Below, piece by piece: positions 48,871-59,892 of a stretch of 64,000 bases of DNA. The DNA comes from Hygrocybe punicea. Taxonomy: Eukaryota; Basidiomycota; Agaricomycetes; Agaricales; Hygrophoraceae. Where the stretch lies: NCBI GenBank assembly GCA_963556145.1, contig OY744473.1, positions 2,356,001-2,420,000 on the forward strand, given 5' to 3'. The translations under genes were made by a program, and so were the position numbers. Numbering within the stretch: the first letter of the stretch is position 1; the number at the start of each line of letters is the position of its first letter. Under the pieces are notes generated by a model. It saw only the letters and a list, made by a program, of their open reading frames with translations, was not told where the DNA came from and did no database searches.

Positions 48871-51800
48871 CTACAAGTTTCTCAATCCCAACATTTCCAC
48901 CATAGCAATCACCTTAGGCCGGCCAAGAGCTTTAGTCAAGATGTCTGCAGGCATATCATCTGTCCTGACATGCATCACATTAATGTTGCCCTTCTCCACT
49001 TCATCACGCAACCAGTAGAACCGCAGATCCAAGTGTTTCATGCGTCCATGATGCTCAGGATTCTTGGCAACAGATATTGCAGATTGGTTATCAATAAGAA
49101 GTGGTGAGGAGGTGGTGATGGTGTATCCCAGTTCAGTGAACAGATTCCGCAACCAAAGGATTTCCTGGCCAGCAGAGGTTGATGCAACATACTCTGCTTC
49201 TGTGGTTGACAGCGCAACAATCCCTTGAAGCTTGCTTGACCAGCTGATTGCACCAGTGCCCATCTTCACCACATAACCACTTGTGGATCGTCCATTGTCA
49301 AGATTGCCACCATGGTCTGCATCGGTGTACGTGGTGAACAATTGAGTAGATGTGGGATCAGGTGCATAGGTAAGCTTGAGGTCGAGAGTGCCTTTGAGGT
49401 AGCGGAAGAGATGTTTCACTGCTTTCCAGTGGGTCATTCCAGGATTCTTGTTGAACCGGGCAAGTACACCAACAGCATAGGCAATGTCAGGACGAGTAGC
49501 AGTGGCAAGATACATCAATGCACCAACTGCTTGGAGGTATGGAACAGCACGCATCTCCTCAATGTCTTTGGAGGATGTAGGAGACATGTCATTGCTGAGT
49601 TTCAAGCCAGGATCCATGGGAGTGCTGAGTGAGTTGCAATCAGAGAGTCCAAAGCGTTCCAGCAGTGTGAGAATGTACTGGTGCTGAGAAAGTGACAGGG
49701 TGCGCTTGGATCTGTCTCTGATGATTTCAACACCCAACAGCCATGACGTGGGTCCCAGTTCTCGGAGCTTGAAGTGCAACTTGAGTTCTGCAATGACCTG
49801 ATTGATTTTCTCTTTGGACTTGCCGGCAATGGTCATGTCATCAATAAAGACTGGAATGATAATGCGCATGTCCTCCTTGCCATAAATCCAGATGCTGTGT
49901 TCACAAACAATCCTCCTGAAGCCCATTGACTCCAAGACAGCATTGAGCTTCTTGTGCCAGCACCTTCCAGCCTGTTTGAGCCCATAGAGTGACTTCTGCA
50001 AATGCCAGACCCAATCATTGCCCTTCTCAACAAATCCCTCTGGCTGGCGCATGTAGACTTCTTCTTCAAGGGTTCCATTGAGAAATGCAGATGAAATGTC
50101 TACACTCTCCAAGTGGAGATCCTCAAGTGCAGCCAATGCCAGGATGGCGCGTAAAGCAGCCCATTTTGGAGTAGGAGCAAATGTTTCAGTGAAATCAAAG
50201 CCTGGGCGTTGCGAATATCCTTGGGCCACCAATCTCCCTTTGCGACGCTCAATAGATCCATCAGCATTCTTTTTGACTTTGAACACCCAGCGGCTGCCAA
50301 TAGCTTTGCGGCCAGGTGGAAGCTGAACCAGATCAAAGGTGCCATTCTCAATCAAGGCCTGAATCTCATCTAGAGCAGCTTTGTGCCAGAGTTTCCTCTC
50401 CTCTTCTGGGCGAGACATTGCTTCAGCATAGGAGTTTGGCTCTCCATCATGATTGACTGTCTTGCATGCCCACTCAGAGGTATTGAATGCATATTCAACT
50501 GCTTGATCCCAAGTCAAGTAGGCATGATGTTGGCCTTCTGTGACAAAAGCCAGACCTGCTCTGACAGCATCAGCATATTCCAGTTCATCATCACTTTCAT
50601 CTCTGGGCAGGAGATCGAGTTCATCATCACTGCTTGAGTCATGTACAGATGTAGTTGATGGAGTTGAAGTTGAAGCTGGAGCTGGAGCTGGCGCTGGATT
50701 TACAGGAGGCATAAGCAAGGGATCAGGAGTGGGTGTAGCTGAAGATGGGGGAGGAGTTTGAGGTAGGGGCACAGGCTGAGTGAAGTACTTTCTCTCTAGT
50801 GCAGATTCATTGAGGGAGCCTTGAGGACGACTGGACCTGGGGGGATTCGTGCGTTTGGGAGGTGGAAGAACAGGTGCTGGATTGCGAACAGGACCTACTG
50901 GAGGAGCAGCAGGAAGTGGAACACCAGGTGCAGGATCATTTTCAGCAGCAGGAGCAGGTGCTTCATCACCATTGCCATCATCTCCCTCTGGATGGAGCAC
51001 CACTCCAGGATGTTTGGGAGGAGCCTCCACAACAGGTGGCTCAGAGACAAGGTTAATGGCAGTGGGAGAGTTCCCAGGGAAACACCGCTCATCAAATACT
51101 GCATGGCTACTGATTATAATCCGCTTTTCTACTGGGTCCCAGAATTTCCATGCTTTGACACCTTCTGGATAGCCAACAAAGATACACTTCTTTGAGTGTG
51201 GTTGCAGTGCTTTCCTCTTTTCCTTGCGAACCAGCACATATGCCAAGCAACCAAACACTCGAAAGTAAGAAATGTCAGGCCGTTTACGTTTCCAGACATA
51301 GTAGGGTGTCTCTCCATCCAATGCAGAGGTAGGTGTCCTATTGCTGGTGTGCACAAAGGCTGCCACAGCTAGCTTCCAGAAGGAGGGAGGGAGTTTTGCC
51401 TGAACCAGGAGTGCAGTAGCGCCACCAGCTACATCACGATTGGCACGTTCTGCAACTCCATTCTGATGGGGTTCATTTGGTTCAGTGTGTTGGCATTTGA
51501 TTCCCTCACTGGCACAGAAGTCAACATATTCATGGCCAATGTATTCACCTCCTTTGTCATCCCTGGTAGACCGGATTCTCCTGCCAGTCTGGTTCTCTGC
51601 ATCTGCCTTGAACAGCTTGAATGAAGCCAATGCATCACTCTTTTTCTTCAGGAAAGCAACAGTTTTCCAGCGTGACTTGTCATCAATGAACAGTTCCCAA
51701 TAGCGATAGCCCTCTGCTGTTTGCACAGGCAGTGGGCCCTTCAGATCCATGTGGATGAGATCAAGAATCTGAGTGCGACGAGTGGCTGTTTTGGGAATGT

Positions 51801-53307
51801 CATGACGGTGTTGCTTTCCAAAGATGCATGGTTCACAGATGGGATCAGGAGTAGACTGAGACTTGATCACCATCCCTGTGACGAGCTTGTTCTTGCGCAT
51901 GAGTTCCACATCAGCAAAATTGAGATGGGAACAACGACGATGCCAGAGAGTGAGATCCAGGGGACAAGTGCTAACTGCGTGAGCAGACTGAGACTGGGGC
52001 ACAATGACTTTGCCGTCCAAGTACCCGACGTTGTGAATGTCAACAGTGGCAGTAAAACGAAGTTGGTTCTGCTGATGAAACAGAACCCTGTCATCCTCAA
52101 TGGCTATTTTGAAGCCTTTCTGACGTGTGAGGTGGAACAGAGAGAGTAGATTACTGCCAAGATCAGGTACATGAAGGACGTCATGGAATACAACAGGATA
52201 CAGGGGTATACTCCTAGCGACTGGTTGAAACTCCACAGATCCCATCCCAGCCGAGTAGATGATTGAATCATTGGCGAGGCGAATTGGGACAATGTGGGGG
52301 GAATAGGAGATAAACCAGTGTCGGTGGGGTGTCATATGTGATGTGGCACCTGTATCCGGGTTCCAGTCAGTGCATGCTCGAGATTGCAGCCAATTGCTGC
52401 GGTGAGAAGGAGGAAGATAACTTGCATTGCCCGCAAACTCAACAACAGCAATATTGCTGGCTTGCACAGGAGCGCTCTCAGGAATGTCTTGGGAGGCCTC
52501 CTTTGCATTTTGTCTGCGCTTCCAAGCCCGTTGGTTTCCCTGACCCTGCTTGTTGCCACCCTGCTTTTTGGCCTCAGCTGAGGCTTTCTGCTTCAATGAG
52601 CAGTCCCTCTCAACATGGCCCTCTTTTCCACAAAAATAGCAGGTGACTTTTGAAGCGAATGAAGCAAGGTGGGATGAAGTACCAAGGGTGCGCGCAAGAC
52701 GTTGGCTTTCTTCGTTTTGGAATGCGGATTTGAGTTTGTCGAGGTCAAGAGTGTCGAGGAGGAGTAGCGATGAGGCAAAGTTATCGAATTCGGAGGGGAG
52801 AGCGAGGATGAGACTCATGGAAAGGAGTTCTTTGTCAAGGTCGTCAAGGGTGAATCCAGGTGGACGCAGGGCTTGAATGTCCTGCATGGCCTTGTCAGCA
52901 CGAGCCATGAGCTCAGTGAGTGTCTCATTGTCATCTTTGCGAGTGCTGAACAGGATTTTGTAGGCGTTGAAACGAGCGCCTGGCCGTTTTTGGAGGTGGA
53001 CTGCCTCCAAGGCCTTCCACATAGCAACAGGATTCCCCTTTGAGGCTTTTACGTGCACTTTCTGGTTGTCCTCCAGTGCAAGCCAAATCTCCCCACTAGC
53101 TTTTGCAGCTTTCCTCTTCCACTCAGCAAGCTCTTTCTTCTCAGCAGCAGTAGGATGTGCAGCATCAGCTGGCACAGGCTGGGGTGTAGAACCATCAACG
53201 TATTCCCAAAGCTCCTTGGTGGCTAGATAAGCCTCCATGTTGTCAGACCACTGACCCCAATTGGAGCTGGAGAGAGCGGGGAATGTACGTTTAGTGTCAG
53301 AAGACAT
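48871..53307 (-). CDS. copia gag-pol polyprotein, intact
   Basis: 1478 aa from ATG at 53305-53307. In order: a gag region (UBN2-like); zinc knuckle CYFCGKEGHVERDC near residue 230; aspartic protease PDTGATSH near 315; and the pre-integrase HHCC region (WHRRCSHLN, CEPCIFGKQHR). Next come the integrase core with Asp, Asp and Glu (HMDLKGP, DDKGGEYIGHEY, PHQNGVAERAN), a Pro/Ala-rich linker, reverse transcriptase (WVFKVKKNADG, DISSAFLNG, catalytic FIDDM) and RNase H (YTDADHGG, STTEAEYVA). Domain order with integrase before RT defines Ty1/copia. Gag and pol are in one frame with no shift site. The leader of about 750 bp between LTR and ATG is unusually long and resembles the region upstream of the TET/JBP gene. 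Confidence 0.96.
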   Translation of the reverse strand: MSSDTKRTFPALSSSNWGQWSDNMEAYLATKELWEYVDGSTPQPVPADAAHPTAAEKKELAEWKRKAAKASGEIWLALEDNQKVHVKASKGNPVAMWKALEAVHLQKRPGARFNAYKILFSTRKDDNETLTELMARADKAMQDIQALRPPGFTLDDLDKELLSMSLILALPSEFDNFASSLLLLDTLDLDKLKSAFQNEESQRLARTLGTSSHLASFASKVTCYFCGKEGHVERDCSLKQKASAEAKKQGGNKQGQGNQRAWKRRQNAKEASQDIPESAPVQASNIAVVEFAGNASYLPPSHRSNWLQSRACTDWNPDTGATSHMTPHRHWFISYSPHIVPIRLANDSIIYSAGMGSVEFQPVARSIPLYPVVFHDVLHVPDLGSNLLSLFHLTRQKGFKIAIEDDRVLFHQQNQLRFTATVDIHNVGYLDGKVIVPQSQSAHAVSTCPLDLTLWHRRCSHLNFADVELMRKNKLVTGMVIKSQSTPDPICEPCIFGKQHRHDIPKTATRRTQILDLIHMDLKGPLPVQTAEGYRYWELFIDDKSRWKTVAFLKKKSDALASFKLFKADAENQTGRRIRSTRDDKGGEYIGHEYVDFCASEGIKCQHTEPNEPHQNGVAERANRDVAGGATALLVQAKLPPSFWKLAVAAFVHTSNRTPTSALDGETPYYVWKRKRPDISYFRVFGCLAYVLVRKEKRKALQPHSKKCIFVGYPEGVKAWKFWDPVEKRIIISSHAVFDERCFPGNSPTAINLVSEPPVVEAPPKHPGVVLHPEGDDGNGDEAPAPAAENDPAPGVPLPAAPPVGPVRNPAPVLPPPKRTNPPRSSRPQGSLNESALERKYFTQPVPLPQTPPPSSATPTPDPLLMPPVNPAPAPAPASTSTPSTTSVHDSSSDDELDLLPRDESDDELEYADAVRAGLAFVTEGQHHAYLTWDQAVEYAFNTSEWACKTVNHDGEPNSYAEAMSRPEEERKLWHKAALDEIQALIENGTFDLVQLPPGRKAIGSRWVFKVKKNADGSIERRKGRLVAQGYSQRPGFDFTETFAPTPKWAALRAILALAALEDLHLESVDISSAFLNGTLEEEVYMRQPEGFVEKGNDWVWHLQKSLYGLKQAGRCWHKKLNAVLESMGFRRIVCEHSIWIYGKEDMRIIIPVFIDDMTIAGKSKEKINQVIAELKLHFKLRELGPTSWLLGVEIIRDRSKRTLSLSQHQYILTLLERFGLSDCNSLSTPMDPGLKLSNDMSPTSSKDIEEMRAVPYLQAVGALMYLATATRPDIAYAVGVLARFNKNPGMTHWKAVKHLFRYLKGTLDLKLTYAPDPTSTQLFTTYTDADHGGNLDNGRSTSGYVVKMGTGAISWSSKLQGIVALSTTEAEYVASTSAGQEILWLRNLFTELGYTITTSSPLLIDNQSAISVAKNPEHHGRMKHLDLRFYWLRDEVEKGNINVMHVRTDDMPADILTKALGRPKVIAMVEMLGLRNL

Positions 53308-54057
53308 GATGGTGCTCAATATACGACTCTAGTTAGATATGGGGGGTGTGGTAGGAAGTGAAGCTGGAAACAGTCTCCTTAAAGCAGAGAGATTACCAGT
53401 CTGTTCTCAATCAGACGAAATCGGCTCAGGACAGCAGTAGTTGAAAATGGAGAGTCTTCAGACCAAAATCTGAAGGGGAGGCAACTGAATACCCGCCAGC
53501 CCAATCTCCCTACGTGCTGTATCACAATGAGAGGTGCAGTAGCAACTGGGGTAACACTCCAGAGGAGGCCCAGGGAAGTAGCACTTCACTATGACTTGGC
53601 CTTGTTCTAGTCCTTTCTCAACAGACCAATAACCACTCCCAACAGGTAGAACTGTCAGAAAAGATGGATGCACACCCCACACACCTATTTGAGACGAAAT
53701 CAAGCCTAACCCAAGCCCAAAAAGCGGCCTACAATGACCTCACACAACCACAGTAGCCCAAAACCCAAATAGACTCAGAAACAGCAATAAACTGTTCTGA
53801 AGTTACTAACACAGGCGAAGTAAATCGACTCCGGATGACGAAGCGCTAAGACGAGGACGTTGTACTGTTGCTAGGGCAAAGTATACGTGCCGAAGCGAGT
53901 GCTGACAACGATTCGAGTCGGTCCGATGGGTAGTTGTCGAAAACAGGGGTCGATCTCGGGAACGGCGAGGTTTTAGCGTACGATAGTTGTTCCCAATCGA
54001 TTCGGCGTAGTAACAAACGGTTTGGGCGAAGGGGGGGCGGTTATTTGTTAAGCTAGA

Positions 54058-54074
54058 GCGCAGGGCTCATAACC
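54058..54074 (-). other. Primer-binding site of copia copy 2
   Basis: Same 17 nt sequence as in copy 1, complementary to the anticodon stem-loop of initiator tRNA-Met. Confidence 0.75.
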
Positions 54075-54301
54075 TATTGAAATAAACTGGTAGGAGGTCA
54101 CTGTGAATACTAATATATTGTGTGATACAAAACTACACTACTCACCTGGTAGGAGGTCACTGTGAATACTGAGGATACACAGTGAGCTCCCCACCAGGTT
54201 TGACCGCTTTGGGACAAATAGATACAAACAATCAGCCACAATCTTCGAAATCTACTAAGTCCATACTCTCTTGTGGTAGAGTGACTCATCACAACCTAAC
54301 A
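54075..54301 (-). repeat. 5' LTR of copia copy 2
   Basis: 227 bp, almost identical to the 3' LTR. It is followed outward by TAGTG of the target duplication. Confidence 0.92.
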
Positions 54302-54306
54302 TAGTG

Positions 54307-56257
54307 CCCTCTGAATCACAATCTATGAAAGTGTCATTATCTTTGATGTTCAGATGATCAAATTCTATGCTCAAGTCACTACTAGTAGATACATTAGATC
54401 TCAAAGTTTTTTTGTGAGTTGCAGTTTGTGGCTCAGAGTCCAAGACATCTAACTCATCATCACTGTTTATTTCATCATGAGGTTTTTGAATGTTTCTCTT
54501 GACTCTTGCTGCACCCTGCACCCATTCATATAAATCCATGTCTTCATAATGAGCTGGCCTGTAAATGTAGTCATGCACAGCAGATAGTCCTATGAATTTT
54601 CCCTTTTGATTGTGCAGTACAACTTTTTCAGAGTCAACTTGCATGTCATCATTTTTATCTGGATTCCAAGCTTTCTGTACTTCTCTCACATAGTTTCTCC
54701 AATAAACAGGAATGAATTTATGACTAGTATAATGGTCAGGGTTGCCAAGCAGATACATTGAAGCCATTGGTCCCCCAATTTCAAGTTTTGCAGTCAAAGC
54801 ATTAATGATCTGGGTGATGAGTTTTCTAGCTTTGTCTTTTTTTTTCATGGATCCTCCAAGCATTTCTGAGTTTCTGTCAAACACACTTCTAATGGTATCA
54901 AATATGCTATATGTATTCAATCCAGGTTTTGTAATATATATGCTACAATTGCTTTGATTGCAGTACCAGAAAGAAGACTTGTTACATCAGAATTGCAGCG
55001 AAGTAGAAATGTCACAAGTGGCGTCAATGTATTGATCCAAGCTTCACCCTTTTTCATATTCAATGCACCAGTTTTTGGATCTACTTGTGTTGATTCAAAC
55101 AAAGGTCTGGGAAATCTAGTTTTGCATTTACCATGTTTGTTCATGCAATTGGGTCTATCTTTTCTCTGGACTTTCTCATTGTTTGCACTATTTCTGCCAC
55201 AATTATGAACATTGGAGTGTAAAATCAGATGATCAACAGTGTTTGCAAATCTGTCCCACCATGAAGTCACCTGTTTGCAGTCATTGCAATTATTGTCACT
55301 GTTCACATCATGCCTAATTGTACACATAGGTGGGGGTGCTTCAGGCAGAGTCTGAGTGGGATCTTTGTAGTCTTCTTGTGTAGATTTCTGGTTGACTTTA
55401 GCTTTGACTTCATCCATTGTTCCAGTCATGAATTCACCAATATGCACGCTTTCTAGATACTGAACGAAAGCTTGTTGGAAATCTGACATGGGATCCATTA
55501 TTCTATCTCTGATTTCCTGAGGTGACAGACATCCTTTGAGCCATAGTAGCATGTGCATGTAAAGTGTGAGACGTCCTTGTTGCTCCACTGTGCCATAGTA
55601 TGCCTTGGTGTCACCATAAAAGCCAGAATGGTTTGAACCAACACCAAGAACATGTTTGATAAACAGTTCTACCATAAAGTGAAAGAATCTAGCACCAGCC
55701 ACAGGATTTTCTGCAATAAGTCTGTACCACTCATCATACCCTCTCAGCTCTGGTATAAAAGTTTCTTTGGTATCAACAAAAATAAAGACAGTGGATGCAT
55801 GTTATCTGCAGGTGAAAATGTAATGAACCAGGAAGGTGCACCCACAAAGGACATCAGAGACCAGACTTCATTTCTCATATATTTCTTGCTTGTGAGTGAT
55901 CCTTTTACATGACTTCCTACATGATCAATATCTTTTATTAATTGGAAACATAGCTTCTCTTCATCTGTTTCTGGAGTGACATGTTCACCATCTTCCATTT
56001 TTCTAGCAATGTTATTCAACACTCCAAGGTCCACATCCATCAATCTTTGTGAAATGTGTTCAAATTTTTCCTTTTCAGCTAATAAATAGCCTGCGGTGGT
56101 AGACTCTTTGATTTGCTCATGATTGAATGCAATCAAAGGAAAGTGTGGATCCTTTTGAAACCTCTTGTCATAGTACATTAACAAGTGTCTCTTGTGTTTG
56201 ATTTCAGAAATCTGGCCTTGAATCAGTGAGTTACCAATGCCACCCAGTCCATAGGGA
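54307..56257 (-). pseudogene. Helitron copy 2, Rep part
   Basis: Minus-strand middle part from PYGLGGIGN through the Helitron-like N and Rep regions to DNDTFIDCDSEG at the copia insertion. The first His of the HUH motif is replaced (LTLYMHMLLWLKG). A frameshift falls where the two Rep tyrosines should be (AIVAYI then a break near 54918), and another near 55720. The Rep function is lost. Confidence 0.85.
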
Positions 56258-57418
56258 CTTGTTTAGTGGGCCAGTGCTGCGCATGGCATGAACGAGTTCT
56301 TTTTTTCCCCTCTTCACTTCCATGATGAAGTAAACAATTGCATAAAACATGTTACATATGGTATAAGATATATATCACATGTTGTATACTGCCAATTGTT
56401 CTAATAAGCCCATCTCTCACCTCTGCAACATGAAAAGTATAAAAAATATACTACATAGAGTGTCTTGAGTGTTCATCAACCTCTTCTCTTACTGTCATGT
56501 CTTCTGTGCTGTATTATTATAGAATATTCCCAGTCATAAAAGAAATGTTGAGAAAGCAATAGGTCAACTGTCAAATACAATTGTCTCCTAAAAAGTATGA
56601 TAATAATTGACTTACCTTCTCCAAGACCTTGTATGCTGTGCAACAGATGATAACATGAAGACAGCTGTACTTGGTGATTGGGCTAATGTTATATATGGCA
56701 TGAACAAAGTCTTTTTTCTTTTATTGGATTTTTGTTTGTATGATTATTATGAACACCGTAATTTTGCTTGAAATATATAATTAGCATATAAGACAATGTA
56801 TATATACAGCAATATCACATTGAATTTTATGTTTTAAGTAAAAATATCAGTATATTATCTGAGCTAAGCTCATTTCTGCTTATATGGCTGATATTTCCAT
56901 ATATAGTAATAGTGGTCACATGTGACTATGACTCCTGTGATCAGCTCAAAATTTAGCATTTATAGTGTAAAATTGCCTTATATGGTTATACTGGTCACAT
57001 GTGATTGTCACCATTGCGATCAGTAAAAAATTTGCTATACAATATCAGAAATTGCCTTATATGGTTAGATTGGTCACATGTGACTGTCACACCTTGCCCG
57101 AAATGGTTATATTAGTCAGCAGTTCAATTTTCAGCTGATTCCGATAAGAATTGAAGTCAGTATGAATATTTTGAATATAATTGGAAGGTAATGTGTCTTT
57201 TCTGAGGCAGCCCATATTTGGATGCTTATGTAAGCTTGTCCACACATGGCTTGGACCACATGTTATTTTTCAGTATAACAAGTAGAATCATATCTTTTGC
57301 CCAAAAAAAAAGTCCCCTACATACGATCAACTTCATTAATTAATTAATTAATTAAGAACCCTCACTGAACCAGGTCTGATAAAGAACGAGTCTTTTAATA
57401 AATTAAAAGAACTCGTAA
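56258..57418 (-). mobile_element. 1161 bp non-autonomous Helentron-like element with both ends visible
   Basis: Inserted in the Helitron copy 2 frame between WLF and PYG; removing it restores the codons TGG TTG TTT CCC TAT GGA. The right end, read on the minus strand, is TTACGAGTTC with a hairpin (ACGAGTTCTTTT and AAAAGACTCGT arms). The left end reads CTTGTTTAGTGGGCC..GGCATGAACGAGTTCTTTT, so the inverted motif lies about 30 bp inside. Both junctions fit T|T insertion. A second degenerate terminus (ACTTGGTGATTGGG..GGCATGAACAAAGTC) near 56670-56725 suggests a nested older copy. AT-rich, no genes. Confidence 0.8.
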
Positions 57419-59045
57419 AACAACCATGGCATCATTTGAGGGAACAACTGATGATTATTGTAGATGGATTGTGGATCACTCTCATGTCCAATTGCCAGGA
57501 TCTTTTTATTATCCATCAAATGTTTTAAGGCAATGGCTTTTATGGCTTTGATACTTTTGGTGGAGTACTCTTCACCTGTCAGACCATGAACTACAAATGG
57601 ACACATGCCAATCTCAGTTCCTTCTTCCTCTTCCATGTCATTAACAGCAGTGGCTTCCGGATTTTTGTTGACAAAGGATTGTCTGTACTCTACCACAACT
57701 GGTATGTCATTCTCAGGATATTGCTTCAAGTTTTCTTCTGAAATCTCCAAGTCAAAATAGTCACAGTGATTGAGTTTTAACCAGTTCAAAGCAGTGGCGA
57801 CTTTGTTTCTCCTCACAAGCAATGGTGTTCTCTCAAAATCAGATTTTGTAGGCTTACATGGTCCAGTATAAATGAATGCAAGTACTTCATCCAACTCATC
57901 AACAGGTGGGGGTAAAATATCATATATCTTGGGAGTTGGATTAGCAAATGTAATAGCATTTGCTCTCATTTTGTGCATTCCTGAAGAAACTCGAACTATG
58001 CATCTATTGTGTCTCACTCTAGCAATTAAGAGTTGTTCTGCATAAGACAAATTAGTCAATTCATTAGGAATTTGTCCAAGCCATAAACCATTTGCCAGTG
58101 ACATAGCAGGGCATTTTCCCTTGACCAATGACTTGTAACACTTCTTTCAAATGCTAGGAAGATCTTCAATTATTATGGGGCTGTCTGATGATTCAATGGG
58201 ATCATTTATAGACAAGCGCTCTGTTTGAGTTATACCAGATTGTTCCAAACAACTTAAATTTAACTCTGTGTAACTTTGCAATTGATACACTGGAGTCAAT
58301 CTTCCACAGACAGCACAACCAGATTCAATAAATTTGTTGGGAGAGGAATCTCCACAAAATCCTGAAATAATATTGTGTTGCAATTTCGCTGAAGGTGGTT
58401 CTGGAGGGAATTGAATATTATCTCTGTATGTTTGAACAGCAATCTGATTTGTTTGTGCATGCTGCTCAGGGTGGTTCATGGTATGTTTTCTAACTGCATT
58501 TAATGTGTGTTGCAGATGCTTGTCATGATGATCAACTTTGAACTTTGTAACAGCTGCAAGGTTTTGTGTTGCATGCTTCTCAGGATGTTCCAGATGAAAT
58601 TTCTGGACAGCTGTCAAATTTTGTTTGCCATGTTTCTCTGGATTTTCGCTCTGAAATTTCTGTACAGCTGCTAGATGTTGTTTGGCATGCTTGTCAGGAT
58701 TTTCACTGTGATATTTCTGTACAGCTGCCAGATTTTGCTTTGCATGTTTGTCAGGATTTTCATTCTGAAATCTTTGTACAGCTGCCAGATTTTGTTTGCC
58801 ATGTTTCTCTGGATTTTCATACTGAAATTTCTGCACAGCTGCAAGATTTTGTTGGGCATGCTTATCAGGGTGTTCATGGTGAAATTTCTGCACTGCTGCT
58901 AGATTCTGTTGTGCATATTTGTCAGGATGTTGTGCTTTAAATTTATTGACTGCTCTGGTGTGTGACGTTTTCTTGTGACTTGCAATTGTGTCTTCATCAA
59001 TCAATTCAAATACTGCACCAGATTCAGCAAGATATTACCAACTCA
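57419..59045 (-). pseudogene. Helitron copy 2, N-terminal part
   Basis: The minus strand encodes SGAVFELIDEDTIASHKK and about eight 19-residue repeats of the type NLAAVQKFHxENPDKHAKQ. The GCAVCGRL zinc-binding stretch, a break near 58147 and the frame to MMPWLF at the insertion follow. The repeats correspond to the much more diverged SVTRYQQ repeats of copy 1, so this segment varies rapidly between families. Its upstream side merges into a 45 bp satellite. Confidence 0.85.
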
Positions 59046-59095
59046 CTTGGGATGCCTGAAAATGAGATCACCCAACTGACTTGGGGATAGCTGAA

Positions 59096-59625
59096 TCAGG
59101 CTGAGATATATCCTGGTTCAACTGAGATGGTCCAGGCTGATGTTCCCAGGATATATCCTGGGCCAACTGAGATGGTCCAGCCTGATGTTCCCAGGATATA
59201 TTTTGGGCCAACTGAGATGGTCCAGGCTGGTGTTTCCAGGATATATCCTGGGCCAACTGAGATGGTCCAGGCTGGTGTTCCCAGGATATATCCTGGGCCA
59301 ACTGAGATGGTCCAGGCTGGTGTTCCCAGGATATATCCTGGGCCAACTGAGATGGTCCAGGCTGGTGTTCCCAGGATATATCCTGGGCCAACTGAGATGG
59401 TCCAGGCTGATGTTCCCAGGATATATCCTGCGCCAACTGAGATGGTCCAGGCTGACATTGTCAGGATATATCCTGGCCCAACTAAGATGGTCTAGGCTGG
59501 TGTCATCAAGATATATCCTGCACCAATTGAGATGGTCTAGGTTGGTGCTATCAAGATATATCCTGGCCCAGCTGGGATGGTCCAGGCCAATATTGTCAGG
59601 ATATATCCCGGGCCACAAAAAACTG
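59096..59625 (-). repeat. 45 bp satellite encoding 15-residue repeats
   Basis: About 11-12 units of GGCCAACTGAGATGGTCCAG..CCAGGATATATCCT with a 45 bp period (59107 to 59152 and onward). Because 45 is a multiple of 3, all frames stay open; one minus-strand frame reads AQDISWEHQPGPSQL. It sits where copy 1 has its 25-residue PQDR repeats, so it may be the N-terminal repeat region of Helitron copy 2. Confidence 0.85.
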
Positions 59626-59892
59626 CAAGACCACCATCTTTGTAGACAATTGTGGGGTCATGTGCCAAGCCAGCACATTTCAGATCAAAGCAAGTTTCTC
59701 CATTGCCTTGACACCCACATTAATTCACAATAATGATCCTATGACAAGATTTCCTTTATGTTTGAATTTTAATTTGAAATTTCTTTTTACTGGTATCAAA
59801 TGTGCGTAATTGTTGTTTGTCGATCTCCTAAGCTTTCAGTACAAGTTGAAAGCAGAAGTCTAGCACTCCATCACATCAATGTAGAATTGATC
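59626..59892. other. No feature seen
   Basis: About 270 bp of moderately AT-rich sequence without a convincing frame or repeat. Confidence 0.4.

Larger units (their letters stand above)
48623..54301 (-). mobile_element. Intact Ty1/copia-type retrotransposon, copy 2
   Basis: 5679 bp on the minus strand with two 227 bp LTRs (54075-54301 and 48623-48849), PBS, an intact gag-pol frame and a purine tract. It is flanked by a perfect 5 bp target duplication TAGTG (48618-48622 and 54302-54306). It interrupts the Helitron copy 2 frame; removing it and one TAGTG restores continuity. It appears recent and possibly active. Confidence 0.95.

Noticed and set aside
59068..59733. Five long open frames on both strands
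   Set aside because: The 45 bp period keeps all frames open; they are products of the satellite. At most one minus-strand frame could be the Helitron N-terminus.
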